Positions 21,831 to 33,050 are shown, numbered from the stretch's first letter. The stretch is 64,000 nt of DNA from Selaginella moellendorffii (GCF_000143415.4 NW_003314261.1:496001-560000); one strand, 5' to 3'. Numbers and translations are program-made. Notes: generated by a model not told the origin, from the sequence alone.

Positions 21831-24044
21831 TTTGGGACTAATTTGATGGCATAAGAATGGAGAAACTTTGCCTGAATTAATCATAGCTTTTGAATACCAT
21901 ATGTGAGCTCATGTTCTATCTATTTCGGTCATCGGACATCTAAGCGGGTAAGTTTCTTGTTACGCGATTGCCTGACGATTGAAGAGCAGAAGAAGCAGAA
22001 GCAAGGGCGGCAGGAGTGGAGAATGGCAAGGAGGGCTCGCTCTCGGTCGCCATCAGAAGCTGCATTGATATGGAGCAAGAAATGATCGTCGGTTTATCTT
22101 AATAGGTTTCAAGCCGCTGATCAATTCTGTACAAGGACACTGAAATGCAGCTTGTCATCGGGAAGAGCCAAGTACGGGACGGTGATTGCAACCGCAGACT
22201 GGCCTGTTGAGAAGAGGTTTGTTTCTTTTCGAATTTCGCTGGCGCCCCATCTAGTTGCAGATAACGATGAAAAGAAGGCTTAGTTGCAGGAGGTCGTCCA
22301 AGTTCAATATCATCTTCAAAACTAGCTTGCTTGACAAAGATCCCAAGCATGGAATAACTTTGGCGAGAATATATAATAGAATGAGTAGCAGCTAGATGAG
22401 TTGTTTTTTTAAAAGGCGTTTGTTGCAACTATCTCCTTGAATTTACGATTGGCAATGCGTACGTTGCTGCAAGCACCGGAAGGCATCTACGAGCTTGCTT
22501 CACTCATTCCAATGGCGTCTCGGGAATAGGCAGCAGAAGCGGCAAGCTTATCACTCATGCTCCAATTTTCTAGAGTGAAATGGGCTGGATATGCGTAAGT
22601 GGGAGAGATTTAACTATTTTACAAGAAAACAAACTATTCGTACAAATTTAATAAATTTATAAAAGATGACAAAACATCAAAAAAGTTTTATTCATGGTCA
22701 AAAAAGTTTTAGACGATAATAATTTAAAAGGTAGCTTATAAGCCATGTGGTAAAAAAGTTTCCAAAGACCTATTAATATACTCAACATCTGATAAGAAAG
22801 TAATAAAATAAATATACTAACCATCATATGTTCAACACACTAACATAGAGCCATTTACCACTGATGACACCATTCACCAAACATAAGATGATCAAAGACT
22901 TATTTGATGCTTTAGGAGTTCCCCACTGAAATTCAAAACATTATCTTTTTCTTGAAATATAGAGTGTATCGTACCCAAATGAGATAGCTATGGCAAGTGC
23001 AGAAATTTGCTAAAGATCATACATAGTAAACAGGATGAAAGCAATAGCTACTCCACCCAAATAAGTTTCCACGACCAGATTCTTCTTCCCAATGCAAGAG
23101 ATAAATGCACAAGAGAGACTGACAGGTCTCCCAGTGCAATCCCGCAAGGAATGGGGTATGTTTCAATATAACCATACCCCCGTTGATTGGGATCATGAAG
23201 GTTACACTGCAAGGTCTGAAAGAAGCAATTACAACATTAGAAAGAGCACAATGGCTTACTCTTGGAATGATGCGATCGCTGGAGCCAAAAGACCGAGTTC
23301 AAGAAGCCTTAAGTATGTTTAAAACCTACCCTAAACTCAAAAGAACCCTGCTGTTATCGTTGTGCTGCAGTCCAGGAACAAACTCTTCGTACGCTGAACA
23401 AAGATTCCTTCTGAGAGTGAGGAACAGTCAAGACAACTAACCTTTCTGCGATTTAACTCCAGTATGCACGATTCTTTGATCGATAAGACAGTGATTCTTT
23501 GATCTAGAAGGCCATCGTATGTCGCTACCAACACGAGGATTCTGCTATGGTCTCGTTCGTTCCCTATCAAATGGAAGAGAAAAGGAGATCGACAGAGAAA
23601 TAAATCGTCCACGTTCTTCATTCCATGACAATGTAAAAATCTTACCAGATAGTTTATAGAATCGCTCAGTGTCATTTGTCACTGCGAGTTTTAGAATAGA
23701 AAACCATGTACACGAGGATTGTGAGAAGCCGTCAAAAAACTAAGAGCAAAGGTCAAGAGAATGGAAGAACGCAGAGCGAGCAAGCTCTTAATGCAATGCG
23801 AACAATGCTAGAGCTTACCTCAATTGAGAGAGCACAGTGAGCATGAAAGTCACGAACCTGTAAGAGTCTGTGCGAATGGAACCATCGAAGAAGAAACTGT
23901 TCGATTGATTTATTTACCTCTCTTACAATCCGAGAAAAATTGTCAAGCATTGCTTGAATGATAAGAAAAATCCGCACCTGAAACGAAGAATCACCAGCTG
24001 TTAGAGATACTGTTCTAGCGAGAAACTCTTAACCATGTACCAGA
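21831..24044. other. Gene-poor stretch with weak coding-like fragments
   Basis: No gene is supported. A minus-strand frame of 109 codons (22099-22428) and a plus-strand frame at 23183-23440, whose first ~50 codons (ITTLERA, LEPKDRVQEAL) look protein-like, may be remnants of a decayed gene. I could assign neither to a family. 22600-22900 is AT-rich. About 22330-22470 shares sequence with the 3' flank of the PPR fragment near 17000. Confidence 0.4.
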
Positions 24045-24752
24045 TCATTTGAGGACGCACTCCCTCAAAGTTTGAGCGGCTTTCTCCGGAGCCACCGTGT
24101 TGATGGTCCAACCAGTGGCAAGCTCAAAGCCTCCCAGCACTCCCAGTCGAGGGAGGATTGCAATGTACCAGCGGAAATACTCCGTCTTGGTTTCCTTGCA
24201 GAAAGGATTGTTGTAAAGCACGTAGTCGTATGGAGCGCCTGGAAATTGCTGCACTATTTTTTTCAATGTTAGATGAAGTAATCTCCCCAAATCCCCGATC
24301 TATACACGAGAATGCATGCGTTAGTGGAGAGTAAACCAAAAGAAAGAAAGAAGAATCATCACCTTGGAATCGCTCGTCTTCTCAAAGTTGGAACTATGGT
24401 TGATGGGAATAATCCACGTCTCGAACGGGAAGCGAGCTTCAAAGGGCGCCACCAAAACGATGACTGATGACTGATCGATCAACCTTGAGCGATCTCGAAG
24501 ATCGGCTTTCACGACCTCCTCATGTCATCCAAGTCCAGCGCGCGACAGCGGCAGCGAAGAATCCACAGCAGGAACGGACGCTCCAATCCAGCGCTCGCTC
24601 TCCCGGAATGCGAATGTCTCGTCCCCTCGTGATTCCTGCAAAACGGGCAGCTGTGATTGCCGCCGCACCACTGTGATTGGACGAATCGTGTGGCCGATTG
24701 CCGCGAGCAGAGGAGAGGATCACCCATCGCGGCTCTGCTGGAGCTCCGCCAT
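24045..24752 (-). pseudogene. GALT-like / ADP-glucose phosphorylase-like pseudogene
   Basis: Minus-strand pieces match the family in order. They are a start at 24752 (MAELQQSR) then WVILSSARGNRP after a frameshift; HSCPFCRNHE in another frame; KADLR with VAPFEARFPFETWIIP and NHSSNF; and a last exon with PYDYVLYNNP, YFRWYIAILPRL and GGFELATGWTIN ending at 24045. The middle of the protein, including the HxHxQ nucleotidyl-transfer histidines, is deleted, several frames are shifted, and the conserved His of YFHWY is Arg. These proteins act on UDP-hexose or ADP-glucose; this copy cannot. Confidence 0.8.
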
Positions 24753-24780
24753 TTGCCCTAATAATTTCAAGTTTAGGGCT

Positions 24781-25236
24781 ATGAAGGGGCGGGAAAATTC
24801 CCCCGCGAGGATGGCGAGGAGCGCGTCCAGGAGAAGCAAGCGTCGCGATTCAAGCGAGGGCAAGGGCGGATCGAAATCCCCAAGGAAAAGTGGAAGAAGA
24901 GGAAGAAGAGAAAGAGATGATCTCAAATCAATCGATGTGGAGGTTCTGGGCGTGAAGAAGATCGAGAGGAAGCGCAAGAGGAGCCGCCGCCGCCGTCAGC
25001 GGCGTGGGGATGGAGGTGGCCGCGATTGGGGCGACGATGCGGTGGCGTTTTGGAAGAAGGTAGGGGCGGCGGTGGCGTCGGCTATGGCGGCGGCGTGCGT
25101 GTTTGTGGCGGGCAAAGTTGCATTCGTGATTTGCGTGTGGGCACTCTATGGGGCGTGTGTGATCCTTTCTTACAACTTTCTTCTTCGGTGGCAAGTCATT
25201 GCTTGGGCGTGGCGCCAAAGAAGCCTTCTCTTCTAA
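24781..25236 (+). CDS. Small Arg-rich membrane protein, unrecognised
   Basis: A 151-aa frame from ATG 24781. Residues 1-85 are very basic (RRSKRR, RKRKRSRRRRQRR) and a long hydrophobic stretch (about 98-140: AAVASAMAAACVFVAG, FVICVWALYGACVIL) should span the membrane once or twice. It diverges from the GALT-like pseudogene with only 28 bp between the two ATGs. The duplicate at 18905-19170 is broken, and this copy lies in a decayed block, so it may itself be dying. I do not recognise a family. An in-frame upstream ATG at 24673 lies inside the opposing pseudogene and is less likely. Confidence 0.45.
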   Translation: MKGRENSPARMARSASRRSKRRDSSEGKGGSKSPRKSGRRGRRERDDLKSIDVEVLGVKKIERKRKRSRRRRQRRGDGGGRDWGDDAVAFWKKVGAAVASAMAAACVFVAGKVAFVICVWALYGACVILSYNFLLRWQVIAWAWRQRSLLF

Positions 25237-25251
25237 AAGAAATAAGATAAT

Positions 25252-25323
25252 GGGGCATTCCGAGAATTGAACTCGGGACCTCTCGCACCCTAAGCGAGAA
25301 TCATACCACTAGACCATTTCTTA
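25252..25323 (-). pseudogene. tRNA-Pro(AGG) with broken acceptor stem
   Basis: On the minus strand the D arm, the anticodon arm (CTCGC-TTAGGGT-GCGAG, anticodon AGG), the T arm (CCGAG-TTCAATT-CTCGG) and the 3' acceptor half AATGCCC are canonical for plant tRNA-Pro. The 5' acceptor half should be GGGCATT but reads TAAGAAA, so the acceptor stem cannot form. This looks like a 5'-truncated copy and not a working tRNA. Confidence 0.75.
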
Positions 25324-25392
25324 AAATACACTCTGTATACGTCATTTCCGAATTTAGGGTTTGTTATTCATTCTTTTCTCTGCCAGATTCCT

Positions 25393-25968
25393 TCAGTATT
25401 GTTGAGCTTGATATTTTCTCCAGGACCAAATTCCATCCTCTTGTGGCTTTATGGTTTCAATGAGTATGAATCCCTTATGGAATTTACACTCAACCTCGAA
25501 GGAATTTTGGTGGCTGTGGGGGTTTCCTCGATCCAAATGCCCGTTCCTGGCATATCCCGAGAGAAGAGCCGTCCAGGTGATACAATTCGGGCAGGGCATG
25601 CGATCGAACCCCGCCTTGGCTGCGTCGGGATCGCCGCTCTGCGCGTGCGCTCCCACCATCGAAGCGCCGCCGACGACGTCCATCTGCGGCGTCTTTGCGA
25701 GGATCTGTGCCGCCTCGGCGAGGAGGCTGTCGTGGAGGCAGGCCGCGAGGAGCGATCGCCAGGAGAAGAAGTTTCGCGGGCGCAGGGAGTGGAAGACGAT
25801 GCAGGAGTCCTGGACGCTGGAGCATCGCCCGAATGCGTCGATGAGGAGGTTGGAGAGGTAGACGCCATGAGCGCAGCTCGTCAAGTCGGTGGAGACAATG
25901 TGGCGGTGGAATTCTCGTGCCTCAGCGACGCTCTTGCATTCCCTGATGAGCTCCGCCAGTGCCTTCAT
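25393..25968 (-). pseudogene. 5' fragment of the PPR gene joined to unrelated sequence
   Basis: The first ~147 codons match the PPR gene at 19821-21830 nearly residue for residue up to GYARNGHLDR. The frame then runs into about 44 unrelated codons (about 25393-25527) before a stop. The repeat array is lost, so RNA binding is not expected. It is a chimeric ORF of 191 codons that remains open and could be expressed as a truncated protein. It belongs to the right arm of the inverted duplication. Confidence 0.8.
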
Positions 25969-26009
25969 TCATCACACCATCGTCTTTCATTTCATCTTTA
26001 GTTTGGAAC

Positions 26010-27998
26010 TCATACCACTCTCGATCTTCTAAGATGAATCGAAAGAGATTTGTACAGAACTGACCTTATGAAGTTTTCCAGGAGCACCCCAATCCTTGTG
26101 AAGAGCACACAACTCAGTGAAATAGAAAAACCAGTGGCCACTGCCGCATAGAAAGCAATATTCTCTGCGATGATTTGGTCCCATGAAGAACTTACATTGA
26201 TAACCGGGCTCCTGGGCGATAGACTTGAGCTTGGGACGTGACAAGGTGGCAGTGGTGCTCCGCACAGTAGAGGGTTACCATCAAATGCCGCCTCCACAAA
26301 CCGAGTGTTGAGGTTTCCGGAACTTGGAATTCGACCACTCAAGTTGTTGTGGGAAATATTGAAGCTTGACAACGATGAGATCTCGCCGAGGGCTGGAGGT
26401 ATACTTCCAGACAAGGCATTGCTGGACAAGTCGAGTGATTCGAGGGATTTGAGACCGGATAGCTCCCGAGGGATCTGCCCATCGAACTTGTTGAAGGAGA
26501 GATTCAAGTGCATGAGACCTTGGAGGTGGTCGAATGGTGGGATGTGCCCTCGAAGCAAGTTGCTGGAGACGTCAAACATGGTGAAAGAATCGCTCAGCTT
26601 CTGGTACGTGGATCGACGCCCCTTGACATTCACGTTGAAGTCGAAAGGCTTATCATATGCGGTGAAGTCGTCCGCTTCAGTGCCAGAGTTGTCCCCAAGG
26701 TTGAGAAAGCTGTACCATCCAATGCTCCAATTCGACACTGACCTGAACGCCGTCAGGTTGATCAACGATGTGGTGGAGAGCTCCCCTGAGAACTTGTTGC
26801 TGGACAGATCGATCACCCTGGCATTGCTGATGTTGCCTATACACTTTGGTATCGTTCCGGACAGCTGGTTGGAAGAGAGGAGGAGAACTTTCAAGCAGTG
26901 CCAGGTGCAAAATATCTCTGGAAATGTGCCAGAGAAGTTATTATAACTCAGATCCAGGAGCAAGAGACCAGAGTTGCAGTAGACATACTTTGTGTCAATA
27001 GGTGACCTTTCCATTGAGTCGAGCCTGCCCGGGAAAGAATAGAAACTTCTCGGGATAAGACCGCTGAATTGGTTTCCAGAGAGTTGAAGGGAGTTAAGAT
27101 TTCCGAGCCCGCTGAAGTTCAAGGATATCTCTCCAGCCATGAGGTTTCGCTCAACATTGAGAATATGAAGGTGCATACAAGTCCCAAGAGATTCTGGGAA
27201 CGTACCGGTTAGACGATTGTAAGAGAGATCCAATATCTGCAGCCAGAAGCAGTTGTTGTTTGGAGCTGGAATCTCTCCCGAGAGCATGTTGTTGGAGAGG
27301 TCGAGAATCACTGCATCAGAGTATCTTGCCGGGATTGTCCCTGAGAGAGAGTTGTATGATAGATCTAGATAGTTGACGGTCCAGTTATCAGGTATAGATC
27401 CAGTGAATCTGTTGTGGGAAAGATCAAGGTGACGAATAATTTGTGGCTTGCATGACAAGTTGCCATTCATCTTGTTGGAGCGAAGGCTCAATCTGATGAC
27501 CATACTAGACGTGTTGCAGAAGGAACTTGGAATACTTCCCTCGAGAGAATTGTCGCTCAGCAGCAGGTGCCGGATTGGGCCAGAGTCGCAAAACGCCAGG
27601 CTTGCGGGGATTGCACCCGACAGATGGTTCGCATAAAGATACACATAGAAGAGCTTCGAGCAGTTCCCAAGGCTCGAAGGAATTTCACCAAAGAAGTTGT
27701 TCTCATGGAGATCTAGGCCTTTTAGGGACGAAAGATGGCCGATCTGATTGGTGATCCTGCCCGTCAAGTTCATGCCAGGAAGTTCTAGAGCCGTGACATA
27801 GGCACCGGATTCGTCACATAATACGCCTCTCCAGCTGCAGAACAGGGTCGAATTCTCGGCATTCCAATCGGGCAAAAGGGATGCTCCATTGATGATGTTC
27901 TTCTTGAAATCGAGAAGAACTTCAACCTCTGTTACAGCCCGGAGGCAATGAACTAATGCGCAGAGGAAAAACAGCAAAAGCATGGGCGCCATATCCAA
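26010..27998 (-). CDS. LRR receptor-like protein (RLP), plasma membrane
   Basis: A 662-aa intronless protein: signal peptide (1-22), an LRRNT cap with the CSWRGVLCD motif, about 18-20 extracellular leucine-rich repeats (LDLSxNxLSGxIP plant consensus), a non-repeat island (about 425-490, from INLTAFRSVSN to KGRRSTYQKL), four further LRRs, a C-terminal cap ([12 protein letters not shown]), a single membrane helix (about 615-640) and a short cytoplasmic tail without kinase. This is the architecture of RLPs such as CLV2 or Cf proteins, which signal through partner kinases such as SOBIR1. The island resembles those that receive small ligands in BRI1/PSKR-type receptors. The ligand is unknown. A decayed copy of its 3' end lies at 19440-19750. 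Confidence 0.9.
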   Translation of the reverse strand: MDMAPMLLLFFLCALVHCLRAVTEVEVLLDFKKNIINGASLLPDWNAENSTLFCSWRGVLCDESGAYVTALELPGMNLTGRITNQIGHLSSLKGLDLHENNFFGEIPSSLGNCSKLFYVYLYANHLSGAIPASLAFCDSGPIRHLLLSDNSLEGSIPSSFCNTSSMVIRLSLRSNKMNGNLSCKPQIIRHLDLSHNRFTGSIPDNWTVNYLDLSYNSLSGTIPARYSDAVILDLSNNMLSGEIPAPNNNCFWLQILDLSYNRLTGTFPESLGTCMHLHILNVERNLMAGEISLNFSGLGNLNSLQLSGNQFSGLIPRSFYSFPGRLDSMERSPIDTKYVYCNSGLLLLDLSYNNFSGTFPEIFCTWHCLKVLLLSSNQLSGTIPKCIGNISNARVIDLSSNKFSGELSTTSLINLTAFRSVSNWSIGWYSFLNLGDNSGTEADDFTAYDKPFDFNVNVKGRRSTYQKLSDSFTMFDVSSNLLRGHIPPFDHLQGLMHLNLSFNKFDGQIPRELSGLKSLESLDLSSNALSGSIPPALGEISSLSSFNISHNNLSGRIPSSGNLNTRFVEAAFDGNPLLCGAPLPPCHVPSSSLSPRSPVINVSSSWDQIIAENIAFYAAVATGFSISLSCVLFTRIGVLLENFIRSVLYKSLSIHLRRSRVV

Positions 27999-28160
27999 AA
28001 GCTTGGCTGAATTGAAGCATTATTGGTGGAGTTTTGGCCGTGCACGGACGTGGGTCAATAAAGTTTGAAAATTCGTCAAAGAATCACGTGGTCAAGTCAT
28101 TCTTGCTGACAAAACGAATATATTGACCTAATAGCATATTCTCTTTTGGGAATGTTCTTC

Positions 28161-30029
28161 TCAAATGGTCCTGCGAGGGCCGGCGTACGTGTGCCTCCCG
28201 TGCGCGATCCAGTAGGCGATCCCCGCGACGAGCGTCCCCGCCAGCGATAGCGCCGTGTAATTGAAGGTCGCGAGCCGGATGGGCAGCGTAGGCGGCAGGC
28301 AGAAGAGCAGCGTGATCACCATTCCCCACATCGCTCCCACGCCTCCCAGGTATGCTCCCCAGCCGCGCAGCGAGAAGGGGCCGGGAGGAAGATCCCTCTT
28401 CCTCACCAGGTGCTTGCAAATCAACACGATCGTGTAGGGGATGAAGGCTGTGACTGTGGACATGGCGGCGATTGCCGTGAATGCTACCTCGCTTCCCAGG
28501 GATGGGAGCGTGGCGGCGAAGGCAGCGATCACGGTGGCGATGGTGGCATTGACAGGGATTTTCTCGCGAGCGGTCAGTTTGGTTAGAGTGGCGTGGAATG
28601 GAAGTCCCAGGTCTCTGGCCATGGCGTACACCTATAGATGGAGAGATGGATCACTTACTTGGATTGCTAGAGGAACGTCCAGGACAGGGAAAAGAAGGTG
28701 GTGGTGGAGGAGAAAACTTACGCATCTTGCTGTGAGCGTCACGTTGATGATGTTGGCGAAGAACAGTGACCCCGCTGCTAGGCCTGTGAAGATCACTGCT
28801 CCCAGAGTGCCGTGGTTGTATCGAGCTTGGAAGCAGTCATAGAAGAGCTGGATGCCGCCGGATGCATTGCCTCCTCCTGTGGAAAGCTTGGAAGATCAAG
28901 GAAAGTTGGGAGGAGAAAACTTCAGTTGCTGCGAGAACTTTACCGGTTGCTGTGTCCTCCGAGAGAAGGTCGTCCGGATTTACGATGCAGAAAGTCATGA
29001 CCAAGAGTAGCATCAAGTCGACTCCCGCTGTGGCGTAGACGCTCCTCACCATCGCTCTTGGCCCAGCGATTGCCGCAGTTTTCACTTCCTCGACGATGTG
29101 CGATCCGACATCAAATCCCGTGAGAATCGCCTGCGAAGAAAGAAGAAAGAACTCTACCCGGATTCAGAAGTTCTGGATCATCCTACCTGCAAGTAAGGAA
29201 GGCCGAGCGCTACCACCATGGACTTGCTGTGGATCCCCTGGCCTGGAGCGTTGACAAACTTCGTAAAGACGAACTGGAAGCTCTGGAACTTGGGAGTTAT
29301 GCTGATGAGCGTCACCGCGACAACGAGAGTGGAGACTAGCTGAAACCAGGCTCCAACGCAGCTCAAGTATCCCAGCCACTTCGAACTCACCACCGACACT
29401 CCGAGATGGATCACGAAAAATCCAGCCGTGACAAGCACCACCTTAAGAGAAAAATTCAGAGGTACTTTCTCGTCTTCCATAACTCTTGGTTTTTGACAAC
29501 TTGCCTGATAATTCGACAGGGTGAATCCTCCCTTCTGCGCTCCTCCAGTACTGAGAAGCACCATCGACTGGACATACTTCCCGAGAAGGTACTCATTTAG
29601 CGCGGTTCCACACACAGCTCCGAGAGTGTAGATCCAGCCGACTCCCCACGACAGCCAGTGCGCTTTCTTATCAGGCATGAGCTGCGCCACCCAGTAATAA
29701 ACACTCCCCAGCGCCGGAAAGATGGAGTAGACCTCGGCGATGGCGAGAACGATGCAAAGGCTGGCGAGAGTGGCGACGATCATCCCCCAGAAGATGGCAA
29801 CCGGACCACCGTAGCAGTACATGTAGCCGTAGTAACCCGTGACGAATCCCAGCGGCGCAGTGTAAGTGAAAGTGTAAGCAAACTGCTGGAGTGGACTGAT
29901 AACTCGGTGGTATTCCTGCTTGTAGCCCAGCTCGTTGAGACGCTTCTCGTCGGCATCGATCTCTATCGCTTCTTCTTCTGCGACTGGAACGATTCGGGCG
30001 CTCCCGCTTCGTTCCAAGCTACTATCCAT
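28161..30029 (-). CDS. APC-family amino-acid permease, BAT1/GABA-permease-like
   Basis: Five exons (30029-29505, 29441-29187, 29130-28944, 28876-28722, 28631-28161) give a 530-aa protein with about 12 membrane segments and a hydrophilic N-terminus. LNELGYKQEYHRVISPLQQF, TGYYGYMYCYGGPV and the TGFDVGSHIVEEV segment are typical of plant BAT1/GABP transporters. These move amino acids such as GABA, Ala, Arg, Glu and Lys across mitochondrial or plasma membranes. Intron 1 (29504-29442) has a GC donor (CAG|GCAAGT) and AG acceptor. It is 63 bp and lacks an in-frame stop, so retaining it would insert 21 residues without a frame change. Other introns are GT-AG of 56-90 bp. Confidence 0.9.
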
Positions 30030-32299
30030 GGATTGAGTGAGTGTTCTTCGTTTTTCCTTTTTCTTGTATTGGTTGTGCGCTGATAAATTTGTGAAAAGTG
30101 TGATTCTCTGCTAAGAGTAACTGGACAAAACAATGTGTAACCGTGCTAGTGGTTTGAGACGTATGTAGTGAAGATCTCGCCGCCTATTCTAGCTAGGACA
30201 GAGGCCATTGACAAAAAGATTGAAATAATAATAGAGTGAACATCTTATACATATACAGTGGACGATTGAAGAATAAATGACAAGACTGGCGATCTGCCAC
30301 TGAGCGACTTTAATGACAAGCATACGACAATCTTCGTTAAACCTACCTGAGAAAAGCTATGAGCTAAGGGCAACAAGTTTGGTGGACATGTTCTTGAAAA
30401 TGCAGCACTGTCAGACATTCACAGTATTATGTTATTATTTTCCCTTTGTGAACTTATAAACCACTTGAGAGTCTATGCTCTTGCACACAGGAAATCAAAA
30501 CATTGCATTACTTTTTCTATTTGTCTAAAGTACTGTCTAAGTTTCGTTCTCTTATTGTCCGATCAGACAAACACAAACACATGCAGTGTCATGTTAATTT
30601 TCATCCCTGAGCAAAGAATTAGAATCACTATATAGAAAGTACACTTAAGCTAAGCTCGGCCCTCAGCCTATCTTCCTCGTATTACCATCGCTGGATGTGA
30701 CTCATCACCATCTTCTTTCTCGGCCAGCAGCGAGCAAGAATTTGAGCGGAACCTCGCATCCAAGCTCGATTATCTGCTAAGCTCTGAAAGTAGCTCTTGT
30801 TCTCCTGTCGTTGAGATAACCATCGAGCCACTGAAGTGCCCACAATATCATCTTAAAACACAAGCAACCTCTCAAGCCTGCAATTGCTCGGGAATTCCGC
30901 TAAAATGCTCTATGATTCCTTTACTATCTAAATCATACTTTTTAGTTTCTTGCCATCTGTTGCTATGCCTCTTAAGTACATTATTTGCAGATTGTTGAAA
31001 ATGTGGCAGTGCAGAGGTGGCTCGTGATTTGTATGCTACTCCCCTCAAAAAGGTTAAGCAGAACAACACAGGACCTCCCAGACTTGTTGATGATGTAAGT
31101 GCCTTATTCCATAATATTTCATAAGGCAGTTTTACCATCTTCTGTAGCACTTGGTTCCATTCTCTAAGCCTTGTGGAGTGCCTTCGTCCACCCTTGAAGT
31201 TAAGCATTCAAGTTCTTCATTTTGCTGAGTTGTGTGCTCCTCATTCCCATATATAGTTATCTCTCCCAATTTAACCATTGCCCAAAGGCCAAATACCATA
31301 AGCTCTAGACTCTGATTTAAATCCCTTTTGAACTTGTCAATGTTTCTTTCTCCCTCTCTAAACAACAAAGCAACTGCAAGCTTATAGCTTCAATGAAATC
31401 TTACAAAAAAGGAATCAAGTAAGGCTTTCTTCCTTTGTATGAGATTGCTTCTAAAAGAACATTTCCTTTGTTTTTCCTTGGGGCACAAATTGCCATCTCA
31501 TTGAAGCCAAATACTTTAAACAATTACCTCTCACAATTTCTACCATACTATGAGGTTCAACACATTCTTGTATACTTTCTTTCATGTCAATTACTCATCT
31601 TCCAAGAGGGTTTTCATCGTTAGTTTGGGCCCGGTGTTTTCACCAAGCGCTAGAGTGATATGAGAGTGCTTGCGATGGAGGTCAGGGATCTCTTCAACAA
31701 GGCATGATGCTGCAAATTCACCCCAAGAAACTAGAATATGCAGTGAACCAAATGTGGCCAGTATTGGTGCAGTTTGTTGCATTCAACAGTTTGGTAATGA
31801 CCTCACACAAACTAACTGATTAACAAAATCTTCATTCTTCTATGGGTTCAATCAGCCATGTCCGCTCTTCGCTGATTGTTCCAGGCCTGTGCCTCCCAAT
31901 CTCCAGCAGCGATCCCGACTGGCTGGACGGTTATCTGCTCTGCCAAGTTGCTGGATTCCTGAAACCTTGGATTGCTGTGCGAGGACGCTGCACGAACTGC
32001 TCAGCAAGGTGTTGTCACGCGGATACAAAACAGTTCCGGACGGTTCGGAAGTCTTTGTGAGAAGCTTGGGCATGTACACGAGCTGTTCCGAACGATTGTA
32101 GATACTCAAATGGCGCTGTTAAAGCTGTTCTAGTTTGTCTCTCTCGTCGGTCTAACTTCTCTTTATCAGTGAGCTCTTTTTCCTGATCACGTCTAGAATA
32201 TCTCTGTCATGGTGCTGAGTTTGACTGGAAACTTAGAAAAAAACACTAATAAAGCCACAAAGCGTGAAGCAAGACTACCTTTTAACCACGAGAACTTTC
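30030..32299. other. 2.2 kb without a supported gene
   Basis: I see no complete gene. At about 30700-30990 a plus-strand frame reads like coding sequence (EQEFERNLASKLDYLLSSES, then VVEITIEPLKCPQ), and at 31889-32101 a frame includes TLHELLSKVLSRGYKTVPDG. Neither has a start, splice context or family I recognise. They may be remnants of exons. Confidence 0.4.
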
Positions 32300-32990
32300 C
32301 TAAGAGTTGAGAATCTTCCTCCTCGCATCTTCTCGTTTCCTGTTGAGCAAAAACTTGAGGAGGTCCGAGTGCACGCCCTGCGTGAATCCTCCAGTCAGCC
32401 GAAAATGACAAGCAAGAAAGAAAAATATCATACCTCCGTTCGTCTCAGTTCAGTAGGTTCATTCACCTGAAAGCGTACCGTCTTACAACAGAAAACTAGA
32501 AATACAGAGACCAGTTACATACTTTAGCTCGAACGTCTTTGAGAAGTGATACCATAATCCGTGACAGCCCAGGCGATTTCTCCTCTGGAAAGTGTCAAGA
32601 TGAAAGAAAGAAACGAGTAAAATCAGAAAGAAGAGAAAAGAATGACAAAACGATACCTTTGGAGAAATGATCAATGTGATCCGTGACAACTTTGTTGAAA
32701 GTCATGCGCTTGTTCCTCAAATTCTCCAGAGATTTGCTTCCATGAGTCTTAAGAAACAAGGAGGAAATCACTACCAGCGGCATTCTTCTAGAAAAGAGAC
32801 CGAGAGTATCGCTTACCTCGGCCGCCGGCGATACGCCGCTAAAGACCGCGTATCGACTGGGCATCTTGTCCTTGGCCTGCCCGCGGCGCCGCCGGCCAGT
32901 GAATCGCTTGTTCTTGAGGACCGCCGGGATGACGACGCTGTAGAAGGATCCTTTGGTAAAGAATGGCGGTGCCAAATACTGCCGCGGCAT
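32300..32990 (-). CDS. Unrecognised small basic protein, five exons
   Basis: Exons 32990-32817, 32747-32657, 32584-32523, 32466-32434 and 32377-32300 join in frame with good GT-AG sites into a 145-aa basic protein. Visible segments are MPRQYLAPPFFTKGSF, RRRRGQAKDKMPSRY, RNKRMTFNKVVTDHIDHFSK, SRIMVSLLKDVRAK and LLKFLLNRKREDARRK. It starts 60 bp from the divergent ABITRAM-like gene and probably shares its promoter. Small size, basic charge and many tiny exons suggest a conserved housekeeping protein (ribosome- or organelle-associated is one guess), but I cannot name a family. Confidence 0.6.
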
Positions 32991-33007
32991 TGCTTCGCTC
33001 CAATAAT

Positions 33008-33040
33008 AAGAACCCTAAAATCCTGAAATTTAGGGTTCTT
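33008..33040. promoter_or_regulatory. Paired inverted telo-boxes in a divergent promoter
   Basis: AAGAACCCTAAA (33008-33019) and TTTAGGGTTCTT (33029-33040) form a perfect 12-bp inverted repeat with a 9-nt spacer, between ATGs at 32990 (-) and 33051 (+). AACCCTAA telo-boxes are common near start sites of plant genes for translation and growth functions. Confidence 0.6.
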
Positions 33041-33050
33041 GAGAATAGAA

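Noticed and set aside
24673-24780. Upstream start of the small basic protein gene
   Set aside because: It would overlap the coding start of the opposing GALT-like gene; ATG 24781 is more likely.
25252-25323. Functional tRNA-Pro
   Set aside because: The 5' acceptor half cannot pair with the 3' half.
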